DNA of 64,000 nt, from contig NZ_JADHDT010000002.1 of the NCBI RefSeq assembly GCF_016820445.1, positions 310,001 to 374,000 of the forward strand, in the 5' to 3' direction. The notes under the pieces are model-generated. The model did no database searches and was not told the origin of the DNA. It worked only from the letters and a program-made list of their open reading frames with translations. A program made the position numbers and the translations under genes. The stretch comes from Sphingomonas beigongshangi. Lineage in GTDB: Bacteria > Pseudomonadota > Alphaproteobacteria > Sphingomonadales > Sphingomonadaceae. The first letter of the stretch is position 1, and every line of letters starts with the position of its first letter. Positions 29,893 through 39,633 of the stretch are shown one piece after another.

Positions 29893-31665
29893 CTATAGCG
29901 ACCCGGTGCCGTTTTCCGCAACCGCGAGAACCGCCGGAATCAGGCCGCGCACCGCGTTTCCGACAAAAAATTGCGCAGGGAGCAAGTCGATTGACACATC
30001 CTGCTCGATCGCCACGCCCGTTTCGATCAATTCGGCGCGCAATATGCCGGGCAGCAGGCCGCGGGATGATGGCGGGGTCAGCAGCAGGCCGTCGTCGCGC
30101 GGCACGAACAGCGAGGTGAAGCTTCCCTCCGTCAGCACCCCCTCGCTCGCGAACACGACCTCGTCCGTTCCCGCCGCACGCCGCGCGGCGTCGTAGAAGC
30201 CGCGGTCGCTCGTCTTGTGGCGCAACCGATAGTCGTGCGGCGCGACGGGCAGGGGTACGACGGCGACGCGTATCGGCGACGTCCGCGGCGCGGGAAGGGG
30301 AGCTACCTCAATTGCGAGCGCGCCGTCCCGGGCGAGCAGCAGCCGCACCTTCGCCGGTTGGCGCAACCGGAAGGTCGCCGCCTGCAGTTCGTTGCGTGCG
30401 GCGTGGCGGTCGAATGCGAAGCCCAGCGCCGACGCGCTCGTCTTCAGTCGCGCCAGATGCCGCTCCAGCAGCGCGATGCCGTCTTCCGGGTCGAACGCCA
30501 TCGTCTCGATCAGGTCGACCGGGCGCTGCCCGGCCGTGACGAAGGCACCCTTGGCGAGGCATTCCGCCCATTCCGCGTCCGCGCGGCTGTCGGCGACGAT
30601 GCCCGATCCAAGGCCCAGCGTCGCTGCGGCGGCGCCGTCGGCGACCTCCAGCGTCCGGATCGCGACGTTGAATGCCGCGTCCCCGCCGGCATCGATCCGC
30701 CCGATGCTCCCGGTATAGACGCCGCGCGCTTCCGTCTCGACCGCGGCGATCACGTCCATGCTGCGCAGCTTGGGCGCGCCGGTGATCGAACCGCAGGGAA
30801 ACAGCGCCTCGAGCACGTCGACGGCGTCGCGCCCGGGTGCCAGCGTCGCGGTGACGGTCGAGGTCATCTGGTGAATCGTCGGATAGGTTTCGACCGCGAA
30901 CAGCGTCGGCACCGCGACGCTGCCCGGCACTGCGACGCGCGACAGGTCGTTGCGCATCAGGTCGACGATCATCAGGTTCTCGGCGCGCTGCTTTTCGTCC
31001 CGGGCCAGCCGGTCCGCCGCCTCCGCGTCCGCAAGCGCCGTATCGCCGCGCGCGGCCGTGCCCTTCATCGGGCGGCAGGTCAGACGGTCGCCGTCCAGCG
31101 CGAAGAACATTTCGGGCGACAGCGACACGATCGTCCGTGCGCCCGTCGCCACCACCGCGCCATGGCCCGCCGCGGACCGGGCACGCAGCCGGGCGTAGAG
31201 CGCCAGCGGATCGCCCGCGACCGGCACGTCGGCGCGCAGCGTCAGGTTCGCCTGGTATATATCGCCCGCCGCGATCCAGTCGAGCACGCGTGCCAGCGCC
31301 GCGTCATAGGCGTCGCGGCCGATCCGCGGCACGGGCGGACCGGCATAGGCGCCCGCCGGATCGGGCAGCCAGGCCGCCGCGTCCACCGCCTGCCACGCCG
31401 CGAACAGTCCGAACCACAGCAGCGGCGCATCGCCGCCGTCGACTGCGTCGCGCTGCGGCGCGCGCGGCATCAGCGCGGCGCCGGCTTCATAGGTCAGATA
31501 TCCCGCCGCATGCAGCCCCTGCGCCCGTGCCGCCCGCAACCGCGCCAGCGCGGGTGCCACCGCCGCCGTGTCCTTAGCCGAGACGATCGCGACCGGGTCG
31601 CGGTACAGGCGCGCCGCGCCGCCGGGGCGGGCATCGTCGAGCAGCACGAACGGAGCGGCGGTCAT
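29893..31665 (-). CDS. pabB: Fused aminodeoxychorismate synthase / aminodeoxychorismate lyase (PabB-PabC)
   Basis: 590 aa from the ATG at 31665. Residues 1 to about 370 are the chorismate-using PabB domain (AGDIYQANLTLRA; FPCGSITGAPKLRSMDVIAA; GVYTGSIGRID). Residues from about 385 to the end are a class IV aminotransferase fold as in PabC (ETMAFDPEDGIALLERHL, RHKTSDRGFYDAARRA, LTEGSFTSLFV). Together they convert chorismate to 4-aminobenzoate for folate, with a separate PabA giving ammonia. The frame continues 87 codons upstream, but that part overlaps the MBL gene and looks like nothing. Confidence 0.9.
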   Translation of the reverse strand: MTAAPFVLLDDARPGGAARLYRDPVAIVSAKDTAAVAPALARLRAARAQGLHAAGYLTYEAGAALMPRAPQRDAVDGGDAPLLWFGLFAAWQAVDAAAWLPDPAGAYAGPPVPRIGRDAYDAALARVLDWIAAGDIYQANLTLRADVPVAGDPLALYARLRARSAAGHGAVVATGARTIVSLSPEMFFALDGDRLTCRPMKGTAARGDTALADAEAADRLARDEKQRAENLMIVDLMRNDLSRVAVPGSVAVPTLFAVETYPTIHQMTSTVTATLAPGRDAVDVLEALFPCGSITGAPKLRSMDVIAAVETEARGVYTGSIGRIDAGGDAAFNVAIRTLEVADGAAAATLGLGSGIVADSRADAEWAECLAKGAFVTAGQRPVDLIETMAFDPEDGIALLERHLARLKTSASALGFAFDRHAARNELQAATFRLRQPAKVRLLLARDGALAIEVAPLPAPRTSPIRVAVVPLPVAPHDYRLRHKTSDRGFYDAARRAAGTDEVVFASEGVLTEGSFTSLFVPRDDGLLLTPPSSRGLLPGILRAELIETGVAIEQDVSIDLLPAQFFVGNAVRGLIPAVLAVAENGTGSL

Positions 31666-31744
31666 CGGCCCAGATGCGCAGGCGACGCGACTTCGCGCAA
31701 GCCGCGATTGCCGCGACCCGATGCGCGGCCTATCTCCTGCGGCG

Positions 31745-32410
31745 ATGAACCAGCCTTCCCCCCTTCGCGCCGCGATCGTCCCCGTCACGCCGATCCAGCA
31801 GAATTGCACGTTGATCTGGTGCACGGAGACGATGAAGGCGGCGGTCGTCGATCCCGGCGGCGACCTGCCGCGGATCAAGGCGGCGATCGGCCAGGCGGGC
31901 ATCACCGTCGAGAAGATCCTGCTCACCCACGGTCATATCGATCATGCCGGAGAGGCGAAGGCGCTTGCGCGCGATCTCGGCGTGCCGATCGAGGGGCCGC
32001 ACGAGGCGGACCGCTTCTGGCTCGCGCGGCTCGACGAGGACGGCCGTACCTATGGCATCCGCGGCGAGGTGTTCGAGCCCGACCGCTGGCTGGTCGACGG
32101 CGACACCGTCACCGTCGGCAACCTGACGCTCGATGTCTACGAGACGCCGGGCCATACGCTCGGCCACGTCATCTTCCACCACGCGCCGTCGAGGTTCGCG
32201 CAGGTCGGCGACGTCCTGTTCCAGGGCTCTGTCGGGCGCAGCGACCTCGCCGGCGGCAACCACCAGCAGCTGATCGAATCGATCGTCACCAAGTTGTGGC
32301 CGCTGGGCGACGACACCGCCTTCATCCCCGGCCACGGCAATCCCAGCACCTTTGCGCACGAACGTGCGCACAACATGTTCGTCAGCGACCGCGCGCTCGC
32401 GGTGGAGTAG
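31745..32410 (+). CDS. MBL-fold metal hydrolase, glyoxalase II-like
   Basis: 221 aa. The metal motif ILLTHGHIDHAGEAKAL gives HxHxDH, followed by ETPGHTLGHVIFHH, VGDVLFQGSVGRSDL and FIPGHGNPSTFAHERAHN. This is the YcbL/GloB-like branch of hydroxyacylglutathione hydrolases; thioester hydrolysis is the likely chemistry, the substrate is not certain. Divergent from the PabB-PabC gene with only 79 bp between starts. The frame extends upstream but MNQPSPLRAA is the natural start. Confidence 0.88.
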   Translation: MNQPSPLRAAIVPVTPIQQNCTLIWCTETMKAAVVDPGGDLPRIKAAIGQAGITVEKILLTHGHIDHAGEAKALARDLGVPIEGPHEADRFWLARLDEDGRTYGIRGEVFEPDRWLVDGDTVTVGNLTLDVYETPGHTLGHVIFHHAPSRFAQVGDVLFQGSVGRSDLAGGNHQQLIESIVTKLWPLGDDTAFIPGHGNPSTFAHERAHNMFVSDRALAVE

Positions 32411-33198
32411 GCGCAGCGGCCATATCCCTCTCCCCGGCTGGCCTCCTTCCCCGGGTCTGATCGACGCGCCGAGCGACGGTCGTTCCCCAACGTCGCAGCG
32501 GCGGGCTTCCGCACTGCGTCAGCTGGCATGGTCGTGTGTGGGACTGCCAACCGCACCCGCGTCCGGCAGTCGGGGGCAGCTGTCGATGGTGGTCAAGGGG
32601 GCCGGGAACCTGCGGCACGCAGATCATCGTTCGCCCTGTGCTCCTCATCGGCAACGCAGCGGCTTTTCACGAGACTGGGGGGACGACGCTATAGACGACG
32701 CACGTCCCCCGGCGGGTCGCAATAGAAACCTGGCCAAGAAAAGCCTGGCTTAGGCTCTGGAGCCGGAACGGGAGGCGCCGAAAAGAACCGACTCGGCCTT
32801 TCCTACACGGTCCGAATCGGCTATGGTCATGCGATTGGCTCGACGCGGCGCGCTGTTTCTTATCGTCGTCGCGCTCCGGGCGTATGACTCGCGAACAGCG
32901 CGACCTTTGTGACTTTTCACAACGGGGGGTCGGAGCTTGCCCGGCGAATCCTCCCCGAACGCGCGGGCGGGTGAGACCGTCGGGCAATCCGGTGGGATAG
33001 GCGAATGCAATTTTCCGGGGGGTCTGCCGGTTGCCGGCGGGCAAAGCTTGCAACAATCGGCGAATTCGCTATAGGCCCGCGCTTCGCGATGCGCCCGGCT
33101 GTACGGCGGCGCCCAGCGACCGGCGGCGAGCGCGGGTCGTGCGGGCGGCGCCGGTCGTGCGTATCGGTTCGTCATTTGATCAAGAACAAGGTGCCGCA
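32411..33198. other. 788-bp region without a recognisable gene
   Basis: Short frames exist on both strands but none has a ribosome site, a family match or steady coding character. I checked for tmRNA, SRP RNA, RNase P RNA and tRNA hallmarks and found none. Composition is mixed, with GC-rich hairpins and AT-richer patches at 32690-32860. The right end holds a promoter for rpmF. An unrecognised small RNA is possible. Confidence 0.5.
33048..33075 (+). promoter_or_regulatory. Candidate rpmF-plsX promoter
   Basis: TTGCAA (33048-33053), 16 bases, TATAGG (33070-33075). It lies about 120 bases upstream of the rpmF start in the only AT-rich patch there. Confidence 0.45.
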
Positions 33199-33378
33199 AT
33201 GGCCGTCCCCAAGCGAAAGACCTCTCCCTCGAAGCGCGGCATGCGTCGTGGCCACGATTCGCTGTCGATCGAATCGTTCCAGGAATGCCCGAACTGCGGC
33301 GAGCTGAAGCGTCCCCACAATCTGTGCACCGCCTGCGGTCACTATAACGGTCGCGAGATCGTCTCGGTCGAGGGCTAA
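33199..33378 (+). CDS. rpmF: Ribosomal protein L32
   Basis: 59 aa, starting [20 protein letters not shown] as L32 does, with a zinc ribbon CPNC...CTAC ([20 protein letters not shown]). An AAGGTG ribosome site precedes the ATG. First gene of a conserved run with plsX and fabH, linking ribosome synthesis and lipid synthesis. Confidence 0.97.
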   Translation: MAVPKRKTSPSKRGMRRGHDSLSIESFQECPNCGELKRPHNLCTACGHYNGREIVSVEG

Positions 33379-33414
33379 GCCCTCCACCTCACCTCTGGAC
33401 AAGCGCTGAACATC

Positions 33415-34443
33415 ATGCCCGACCAATCCTGGATCGCCGTCGATGCGATGGGCGGCGACGAGGGGCTGGCGGTGATGCTGGCCGGCGTCGCCCGCGCGCG
33501 CCGCCGCCACGAGGGCATGCGGTTCCTGCTGGTCGGGGACGAGTCCGCCATCGCCGAGGGGCTGAAGGAACATCCGAACCTTCGCCAGGCGAGCGAGATC
33601 GTCCACGCCGCCGATCAGATCGGCTCCAGCGAAAAGCCCAGCCAGGCGATCCGCCGCGCCAGGACGACGTCGATGGGCGTCGCGATCGATCTCGTGAAGC
33701 AGGGTCGGGCCGGTGCCGCGGTGTCCGCCGGCAATACCGGTGCGCTGATGGCGATGGCGAAGCTGGCGCTGCGCACGCTGCCGGGCATCGATCGTCCCGC
33801 GCTCGCCGCGCCGCTGCCCACGCTTGGCGACAATGACGTGATCATGCTCGACCTCGGGGCGAACACCGAGTGCGACGCGCGCAATCTCGTCCAGTTCGCG
33901 GTGATGGGCGCCGCCTATGCGCGCACCATCCTCGACCTCGAATCGCCCCGCGTCGCGTTGCTCAACATCGGCAGCGAGGACCAGAAGGGCACCGACGAGA
34001 TCCGCGACGCCGCCGCGATCCTGCGGGGCGCCAACCACTTGCCCTTGACCTTCACCGGGTTCGTCGAGGGGGACCGGCTGGCTCGCGGTCATCACGACGT
34101 CATCGTCTGCGACGGCTTCGCCGGCAACATCGCGCTGAAGACCGCCGAGGGGACCGCCCGCTTCGTCGGCGACCTGCTCAAGCGCGCGTTCCGCAGCTCG
34201 GCGCGGTCGAAGATCGGCTTTCTGATCTCGCGCCCGGCGACCGAATTGCTGCGCGACCACCTCGACCCCAACAATCACAACGGCGCGGTCTTCCTCGGCC
34301 TGGGCGGGATCGTCGTGAAAAGCCACGGTGGCGCGAACGAGCTGGGCGTCGCCACCGCGATCGGCAATGCGGCCAAGATGGTCCGGGCCGACCTGACGCG
34401 GCGCATCGCCGACGACCTCGGTAATTTCGAAAAAGCCGCGTAA
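33415..34443 (+). CDS. plsX: PlsX, phosphate acyltransferase
   Basis: 342 aa. Typical PlsX start (SWIAVDAMGGDEGLAVMLAG) and core motifs (AAVSAGNTGALMAMAKLALR, LDLGANTECDARNLVQFAVM, VCDGFAGNIALKTAEGTARF). It makes acyl-phosphate from acyl-ACP for the first step of phospholipid synthesis. Lies 36 bases after rpmF and 9 bases before fabH. Confidence 0.96.
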   Translation: MPDQSWIAVDAMGGDEGLAVMLAGVARARRRHEGMRFLLVGDESAIAEGLKEHPNLRQASEIVHAADQIGSSEKPSQAIRRARTTSMGVAIDLVKQGRAGAAVSAGNTGALMAMAKLALRTLPGIDRPALAAPLPTLGDNDVIMLDLGANTECDARNLVQFAVMGAAYARTILDLESPRVALLNIGSEDQKGTDEIRDAAAILRGANHLPLTFTGFVEGDRLARGHHDVIVCDGFAGNIALKTAEGTARFVGDLLKRAFRSSARSKIGFLISRPATELLRDHLDPNNHNGAVFLGLGGIVVKSHGGANELGVATAIGNAAKMVRADLTRRIADDLGNFEKAA

Positions 34444-34452
34444 GGAAGCGTC

Positions 34453-35421
34453 ATGATCCGTTCGGTCCTCCTCGGCACCGGCTCCGCGCTTCCGGCCCGC
34501 CAAGTCTCCAACCACGACCTCGCGCAGCAGATCGACACCAGCGACGAATGGATCGTCGAGCGGACGGGTATCCGCATGCGGCACATCGCGGGGCCGGACG
34601 AGACGACCGCGACGCTCGCCGCCGATGCCGCACGCGCCGCGCTCGCCGCGGCGGGCAGGGTGGCGCAGGACATCGACCTGATCGTGCTGGCGACGGCGAC
34701 GCCGGATCAGACCTTCCCCGCCACCGCGACCAAGGTGCAGGCGATGCTCGGCATCGACGATTGCGTCGCCTTCGACGTCGCCGCGGTCTGCTCCGGCTTT
34801 CTCTATGCGGTGCAGGTCGCCGATGCGATGCTCCGCTCGGGCGTGCAGCGCCGCGCGCTGGTGATCGGCGCCGAAACCTTTAGCCGCATCCTCGATTGGG
34901 AGGACCGGACCACCGCCGTGCTGTTCGGCGATGGTGCCGGCGCGATCGTCCTCGAGGCGCAGGACAGCGCCGAGGGCGACGGCCGCGGCATCTTGGCGAC
35001 CCGGCTGCACGCCGACGGGCGGCACAACGGACTGCTCTATGTCGACGGCGGACCGTCGACGACGGGCACCGTGGGCAAACTGCGGATGAAGGGGCGCGAG
35101 GTTTTTCGTCACGCCGTCGTCAACCTCGCCGCGGTGATGGACGAGGTGCTCGGCCTCGCCGGCCTGACCGCCGCCGACGTCGACTGGGTCGTGCCGCATC
35201 AGGCGAACGCGCGCATCCTCGACGCGACCAGCCGCAAGCTGGGCCTGCCGCCGGAGAAGGTGGTGGTGACGGTGGATCGGCACGCCAACACCTCCGCCGC
35301 CTCCGTCCCCCTCGCGCTCGACGTCGCGACGCGCGACGGCCGTATCAAAGCGGGACAGATCGTCGTGCTGGAGGCGATGGGCGGGGGTTTTACCTGGGGC
35401 GCCGCCGTCCTTCGCTATTGA
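34453..35421 (+). CDS. fabH: FabH, beta-ketoacyl-ACP synthase III
   Basis: 322 aa. The catalytic triad is visible: Cys in [18 protein letters not shown] (about residue 112), His in [15 protein letters not shown], and Asn in [16 protein letters not shown]. It starts fatty-acid synthesis by condensing acetyl-CoA with malonyl-ACP. Close behind plsX. Confidence 0.97.
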   Translation: MIRSVLLGTGSALPARQVSNHDLAQQIDTSDEWIVERTGIRMRHIAGPDETTATLAADAARAALAAAGRVAQDIDLIVLATATPDQTFPATATKVQAMLGIDDCVAFDVAAVCSGFLYAVQVADAMLRSGVQRRALVIGAETFSRILDWEDRTTAVLFGDGAGAIVLEAQDSAEGDGRGILATRLHADGRHNGLLYVDGGPSTTGTVGKLRMKGREVFRHAVVNLAAVMDEVLGLAGLTAADVDWVVPHQANARILDATSRKLGLPPEKVVVTVDRHANTSAASVPLALDVATRDGRIKAGQIVVLEAMGGGFTWGAAVLRY

Positions 35422-35545
35422 TGTTGATCAAATCCATGCCAGCGCGGTACCCTCAGGCAAACAAAGTCCCTTTCGGACACGTTTTTGGTGTTGTAAGCAC
35501 GGCACCACATGGACGAACTGCAGAAGGCGGGGGCTGGAAGTGTTG

Positions 35546-35845
35546 ATGACAACGGCGGGAACGCTGACGCGGGCCGATCTGGCCGAGGCACTGCACAGGC
35601 AGATAGGTCTGTCGCGCGCGGATTCGGCCAAGCTGGTCGAGCAGATACTGGTCGAGATGTGCGAAGCGCTGGGGCGAGGGGAGAACGTCAAGATCTCCGG
35701 ATTCGGCACCTTCGTGCTGCGCGACAAGGGTGAGCGCGTTGGTCGCAATCCGAAGACCGGGGTGGAGGTGCCGATCGCGCCGCGCCGGGTCCTGACCTTC
35801 CGCGCCAGCCAGATGATGCGCGACCGCATCGTCAACGCCGGCTGA
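35546..35845 (+). CDS. ihfA: Integration host factor alpha subunit
   Basis: 99 aa from the ATG at 35546 (GGAAG 6 bases upstream); an in-frame GTG at 35540 would add two residues. HU/IHF fold with the DNA-arm sequence [20 protein letters not shown] and the signature [15 protein letters not shown]. Binds and bends DNA together with IhfB. IHF often assists sigma-54 promoters of the kind seen in this window. The fabH-ihfA-merR order is typical of alphaproteobacteria. Confidence 0.95.
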   Translation: MTTAGTLTRADLAEALHRQIGLSRADSAKLVEQILVEMCEALGRGENVKISGFGTFVLRDKGERVGRNPKTGVEVPIAPRRVLTFRASQMMRDRIVNAG

Positions 35846-35862
35846 GGCGGATCGCCTCGGAC

Positions 35863-36273
35863 GTGGCCGGGTCAGACCGAGCCGGATCGGAACAGGCCGG
35901 ATCGCGGCGGATCGCATCGCAGGGAGGCAAGCCGGAGGTTACCAAGGCGAGCGGCGCATTCCGCACGATCGGCGAGGTGGCGGCGGACACGGGCGTGCCG
36001 CATCACATCCTCCGCTATTGGGAAGGGCGGTTTCCCCAGCTGCGGCCGGTAACGCGGGCCGGTAACCGCCGCTACTATCGGCCGGAGGACGTGGCACTCG
36101 TCCGCCGTATCGACGCGCTGCTCAACCGCGAAGGCTATACGATGCGCGGCGTGCAGCAATTGCTCGCGAACGAGGGGCGCCGCGCGCGGACGCCCGCCGA
36201 TACGGTGGAGGCGCTGCGATCGATACGCGACGGACTGGCCGACGCGCTCGACGCGGACGAACCGACGGGCTGA
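35863..36273 (+). CDS. MerR-family transcriptional regulator
   Basis: 136 aa from a GTG at 35863. The winged-helix MerR domain is at about residues 33-105 (FRTIGEVAADTGVPHHILRY, WEGRFPQLRPVTRAGNRRYY, REGYTMRGVQQLLANEG). There are no cysteines, so it is not a metal sensor. This short form regularly follows ihfA in alphaproteobacteria. The first 30 residues are not conserved-looking; the true start may be a little further in. Confidence 0.87.
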   Translation: MAGSDRAGSEQAGSRRIASQGGKPEVTKASGAFRTIGEVAADTGVPHHILRYWEGRFPQLRPVTRAGNRRYYRPEDVALVRRIDALLNREGYTMRGVQQLLANEGRRARTPADTVEALRSIRDGLADALDADEPTG

Positions 36274-36324
36274 CCGCAGAGCACACCGCCGGGCGCAGCA
36301 GGTGTTCCGCGCGCGGCGCGGGCC

Positions 36325-36972
36325 TCACGCATCGGGTTTGCCGCGTCCGTCGCGCGGCGCCAGGCCATCGCGCAGCAGCGACGCCGCCGCATCCGCGACG
36401 GCTTCGGCGGTTCGGTCCTCGTCCCAGACGCCGTACCGCAGGCCCAGGAACACGTTCATCCCCATGACCGCCCAGGCGTGGACGTCGTTCACGTCGCCGC
36501 GTACCTCCCCCCGCGTCGCCGCCGCGCGCAACCGCTGCGCGATCCGCTCCGCGGTCGTCGCATAATGGTCGCGGAAGCTGGCGGGATCTACGAACTCGGA
36601 TTCGTCGATGATCCGATAGATCTCCTTGTGGGCGCGAACGAAGCGGATGAACTGCACCAGGCCCGCCCGCTCCGCCGCGAGCCCGTCCGGCGCGGCCCGG
36701 ACCATTGGTGCGACATGATCGCGCACCTGGTCCGACATGTCGCGCACCAGCGCGCGGAACACCGCATCCTTCGAATCGAAATACGTGTAGAAAGTGCCCA
36801 GCGCGACGCCGGCGCGCCGCGTGATCGCGCTGATCGACGCATCGTGAAAGCCGCGTTCCCCGAACTCCACCGCCGCCGCATCGAGCAGTGTGCGTAGCGT
36901 CCGCCGGCCGCGATCGGTGCGCGGCGTCTTGTCGGTCGGCGCGCCGATCGCTTCCCCGCCCTGCTGCGTCAT
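36325..36972 (-). CDS. TetR-family transcriptional repressor
   Basis: 215 aa from the ATG at 36972 (GGAGGGG site); the longer frame from 37023 runs into the operator. The HTH is at about residues 27-72 (LLDAAAVEFGERGFHDASIS, AITRRAGVALGTFYTYFDSK, DAVFRALV). The C-terminal ligand domain is unspecific. It is divergent from a TonB-dependent receptor whose promoter carries a palindrome, so it probably represses the receptor and perhaps the MFS gene beyond. Confidence 0.9.
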   Translation of the reverse strand: MTQQGGEAIGAPTDKTPRTDRGRRTLRTLLDAAAVEFGERGFHDASISAITRRAGVALGTFYTYFDSKDAVFRALVRDMSDQVRDHVAPMVRAAPDGLAAERAGLVQFIRFVRAHKEIYRIIDESEFVDPASFRDHYATTAERIAQRLRAAATRGEVRGDVNDVHAWAVMGMNVFLGLRYGVWDEDRTAEAVADAAASLLRDGLAPRDGRGKPDA

Positions 36973-37014
36973 CGCATCCCCTCCACCCCTACGAACCCAT
37001 GCACTCATCATAAG

Positions 37015-37043
37015 TTGAAACATGGTTCAGGTTTCAGTATAGT
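37015..37043 (+). promoter_or_regulatory. Promoter of the TonB receptor with an embedded operator
   Basis: TTGAAA (37015-37020), 17 bases, TATAGT (37038-37043): a strong sigma-70 promoter. TGAAAC (37016-37021) and GTTTCA (37031-37036) form a palindrome that fills the spacer, exactly where a TetR-type repressor would block RNA polymerase. Confidence 0.7.
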
Positions 37044-37117
37044 GCTCCTGCAACGGCGTACAACCCGGATCAACCGGGCGCGACGAGGGTCGCGGCGCCG
37101 ACAGGAGGGGATAGGCT

Positions 37118-39544
37118 ATGAAGGCGCTTCGTACGTCCACGACACTCATGCTGGGCGCTGGGCTCGCGGCGTTGGCCGTCTCGCCGGCGCTGGCGCAGGT
37201 CGCTCCTGCGGATTCCGCACAGGACGTTCGACAGGGCGCCGCCGCCGCCGAAACGGAGCCGGCCACCGCTGCCGATTCGGCGCAGGACAATGGCGATATC
37301 GTGGTCACCGCGCGCCGCCGCGCGGAAACGCTGCTGTCGGTGCCGATCGCCGTCACCGCCTTCACCGCGGACAAACTGGCCAAGACCGGCGCGATCGACC
37401 TTACCGACATTCAGAACACGACACCCAACACCACGCTGAAGGTCGCGCGGGGCTCCAACTCGACGCTCGCCGCGTTCATCCGCGGCGTCGGGCAGCAGGA
37501 TCCGGTGCCGGGCTTCGAAGCGGGCATCGGCATCTATCTGGACGACGTCTATCTCAACCGGCCGCAGGCCGCGGTGCTCGACATCTACGACGTCGATCGC
37601 ATCGAAGTGCTGCGCGGGCCACAGGGGACGCTCTACGGCCGCAACACGATCGGCGGCGCGGTAAAATATGTCACCAAGCGGCTGCCCGATACGCCCGAGG
37701 TGCGCGTCAAGGGAAGCTATGGCAGCTACAACCAGGCGGACGCGGTGGTCGCGCTGTCGACGCCGATCGGCGACATGCTCAAGGTCGGCGTGGCCGGCGC
37801 ACGGCTCAGCCGCGACGGCTTCGGGCGCAATACGAACCTCAACATCGACAATTACAACAAGGACATCTGGGCTGCGCGCGGCACGGTCGAGTTCGAAAGC
37901 CCGGACACGCGCCTGTTCGTGCGGATCACCGGCGACTACACGCATGACAAGAGCAATCCGCGCAACGGCCACCGCCTGATCCCCGGGCTGTTTTCGGGCA
38001 CGCCGGTGCTGTCGAACGTCTTCGACACGCAGGCCGGACTCAACACGCCGCGCCAGAACATCGAGGCGGGCGGCCTGTCGATGAGCGTCAACGCCAAGCT
38101 GACCGACCAGCTGACGCTGCGCAGCATCAGCGCCTATCGTGCCGACACGTCCTATACGCCGATCGATTTCGACGCCTTGCCCGCGGTCGATGTCGATGTG
38201 CCCGCGGTCTATCGCAACGAGCAGACCAGTCAGGAATTCCAGCTTCTCTACAGTTCCGACAAGCTGAACGGCCTGGTGGGCTATTATTACCTGGGCGCCA
38301 AGGCCTCGACGGTGTTCGACGTCCTGCTGTTCCAGCAAGGCGCGCTGCTCGGCCTGCCGACGCTTAACGCCAATACGGCGGGCGACGTCCGCACCGAGAC
38401 ATCCTCGGTCTATGGCGACTTCACCTATGATTTCACGCCGCAGATCAGCCTGTCGCTGGGCGGCCGCTATACCTGGGACGAACGCCAGGCCTTCGTCTTC
38501 AAGGCGAACAAGATCGGCGGCCTTTCGAGCGATTTCGGCGGCAATGCGGTCGTGCTCGGCGCGCCGCTGACCAACTTCCGCGGCAAGGCGAATTTCAAGC
38601 GCTTCACGCCGCGCGCCTCGCTGAACTTCAAGCCGAGCGAGGATCACCTGCTCTACATTTCCTATTCGGAAGGCTTCAAGGGCGGCGGCTTCGATCCCCG
38701 CGGCTCGGGGGCGTCGGCGCCGATCAGCAATCCGGCGGCCGGGCGCACGTACCAGGATATCTATAACTATCTGCTGTTCCGCCCCGAGTCGGTGACGAGC
38801 TACGAGATCGGCTGGAAGGGCGCGGCCTTCGACCGGCGACTGACCTGGGCGCTCGACGGCTTCTACGCCGATTATACCGACGTGCAGGTGCCCGGATCGG
38901 CGGCGTCGGTGGTGAACGGCATCACCACCTTCGTCGGCATCACCACCAATGCGGCGAAAGCGCGGATAAAGGGCATCGAGCTGGAGACGAACGCCGTGCT
39001 GGCGCGCGACTTCGCCGGTGCGGGATCGTCGTTCAACCTTGCCGGAACGATGGGCTATCTCGACGCGCGCTATCGCCGCTTCATCGGCCCGACCGGCGTC
39101 GACATCGCGAATGTCCGCGTCTTCCAGAACACGCCCAAGTGGACCGCATCGGGCACGGCGTCGGGAACGGTTCCAGTCGGTGACGGCCTGTTCACCGCCA
39201 ATACCACGATTTCCTATCGCAGCCTGACCCACCAGTTCGAAACCGCGAGCCCCTTCCTCGATCAGCCTGGCTATACCCTGTGGGATGCCGGCCTGACCTA
39301 TGCCTTCGGCGCGGAGCGGCGCTATTCGATCGGCGTCTATGGTCGCAACCTGACGGACAAACGGTACAAGACGAGCGGCTATCAGTATATCAAGACCGAC
39401 ATCGCCGGCACGCCGCTCAACGCCGCCAACCAGCCGATCACCAACGGCACGGGCTATGTCCCGACCCTGGGGCGCGAGGGGATCGCCACGGCCTTCTACG
39501 GCACCCCGCGCCAGATCTTCGGCACCTTCACCGCGCGCTTCTGA
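37118..39544 (+). CDS. TonB-dependent outer-membrane receptor
   Basis: 808 aa. A signal peptide ends near ALAQVAP. A TonB-box-like segment DNGDIVVTARR is at about residue 60, followed by the plug (VPIAVTAFTADKLAKTGAID; EVLRGPQGTLYGRNTIGGAV) and a 22-strand beta barrel ending GTFTARF with a C-terminal Phe. This type is abundant in sphingomonads for plant-derived or aromatic compounds; the ligand is unknown. AGGAGGGG precedes the start. The MFS gene downstream probably moves the same substrate across the inner membrane. Confidence 0.94.
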   Translation: MKALRTSTTLMLGAGLAALAVSPALAQVAPADSAQDVRQGAAAAETEPATAADSAQDNGDIVVTARRRAETLLSVPIAVTAFTADKLAKTGAIDLTDIQNTTPNTTLKVARGSNSTLAAFIRGVGQQDPVPGFEAGIGIYLDDVYLNRPQAAVLDIYDVDRIEVLRGPQGTLYGRNTIGGAVKYVTKRLPDTPEVRVKGSYGSYNQADAVVALSTPIGDMLKVGVAGARLSRDGFGRNTNLNIDNYNKDIWAARGTVEFESPDTRLFVRITGDYTHDKSNPRNGHRLIPGLFSGTPVLSNVFDTQAGLNTPRQNIEAGGLSMSVNAKLTDQLTLRSISAYRADTSYTPIDFDALPAVDVDVPAVYRNEQTSQEFQLLYSSDKLNGLVGYYYLGAKASTVFDVLLFQQGALLGLPTLNANTAGDVRTETSSVYGDFTYDFTPQISLSLGGRYTWDERQAFVFKANKIGGLSSDFGGNAVVLGAPLTNFRGKANFKRFTPRASLNFKPSEDHLLYISYSEGFKGGGFDPRGSGASAPISNPAAGRTYQDIYNYLLFRPESVTSYEIGWKGAAFDRRLTWALDGFYADYTDVQVPGSAASVVNGITTFVGITTNAAKARIKGIELETNAVLARDFAGAGSSFNLAGTMGYLDARYRRFIGPTGVDIANVRVFQNTPKWTASGTASGTVPVGDGLFTANTTISYRSLTHQFETASPFLDQPGYTLWDAGLTYAFGAERRYSIGVYGRNLTDKRYKTSGYQYIKTDIAGTPLNAANQPITNGTGYVPTLGREGIATAFYGTPRQIFGTFTARF

Positions 39545-39570
39545 TGTCGCGCCTCGCGGCGATCCGATGC

Positions 39571-39613
39571 CCTCACCCTTTCCACCGCCTCGCGCAGTGA
39601 CGAAAGGGTGAGG
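39571..39613. repeat. CCTCACCCTTTC palindrome between receptor and MFS genes
   Basis: CCTCACCCTTTC (39571-39582) and GAAAGGGTGAGG (39602-39613): a perfect 12-bp inverted repeat with a 19-base loop. Same family as 23812-23890. It may attenuate the transcript between the two co-directional genes. Confidence 0.7.
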
Positions 39614-39633
39614 ATGATCGAGAAGAGGGTATC

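Noticed and set aside
32411..33198. tmRNA, SRP RNA, RNase P RNA or 6S RNA in the gap before rpmF
   Set aside because: None of the conserved core sequences of these RNAs was found on either strand; a 6S RNA could not be fully excluded by eye.
33172..35283. 703-codon frame antisense to plsX and fabH
   Set aside because: Both plsX and fabH are full length with intact catalytic residues.
37070..39232. Long frame antisense to the TonB receptor
   Set aside because: Product has only low-complexity charged sequence, and it would overlap the receptor promoter.
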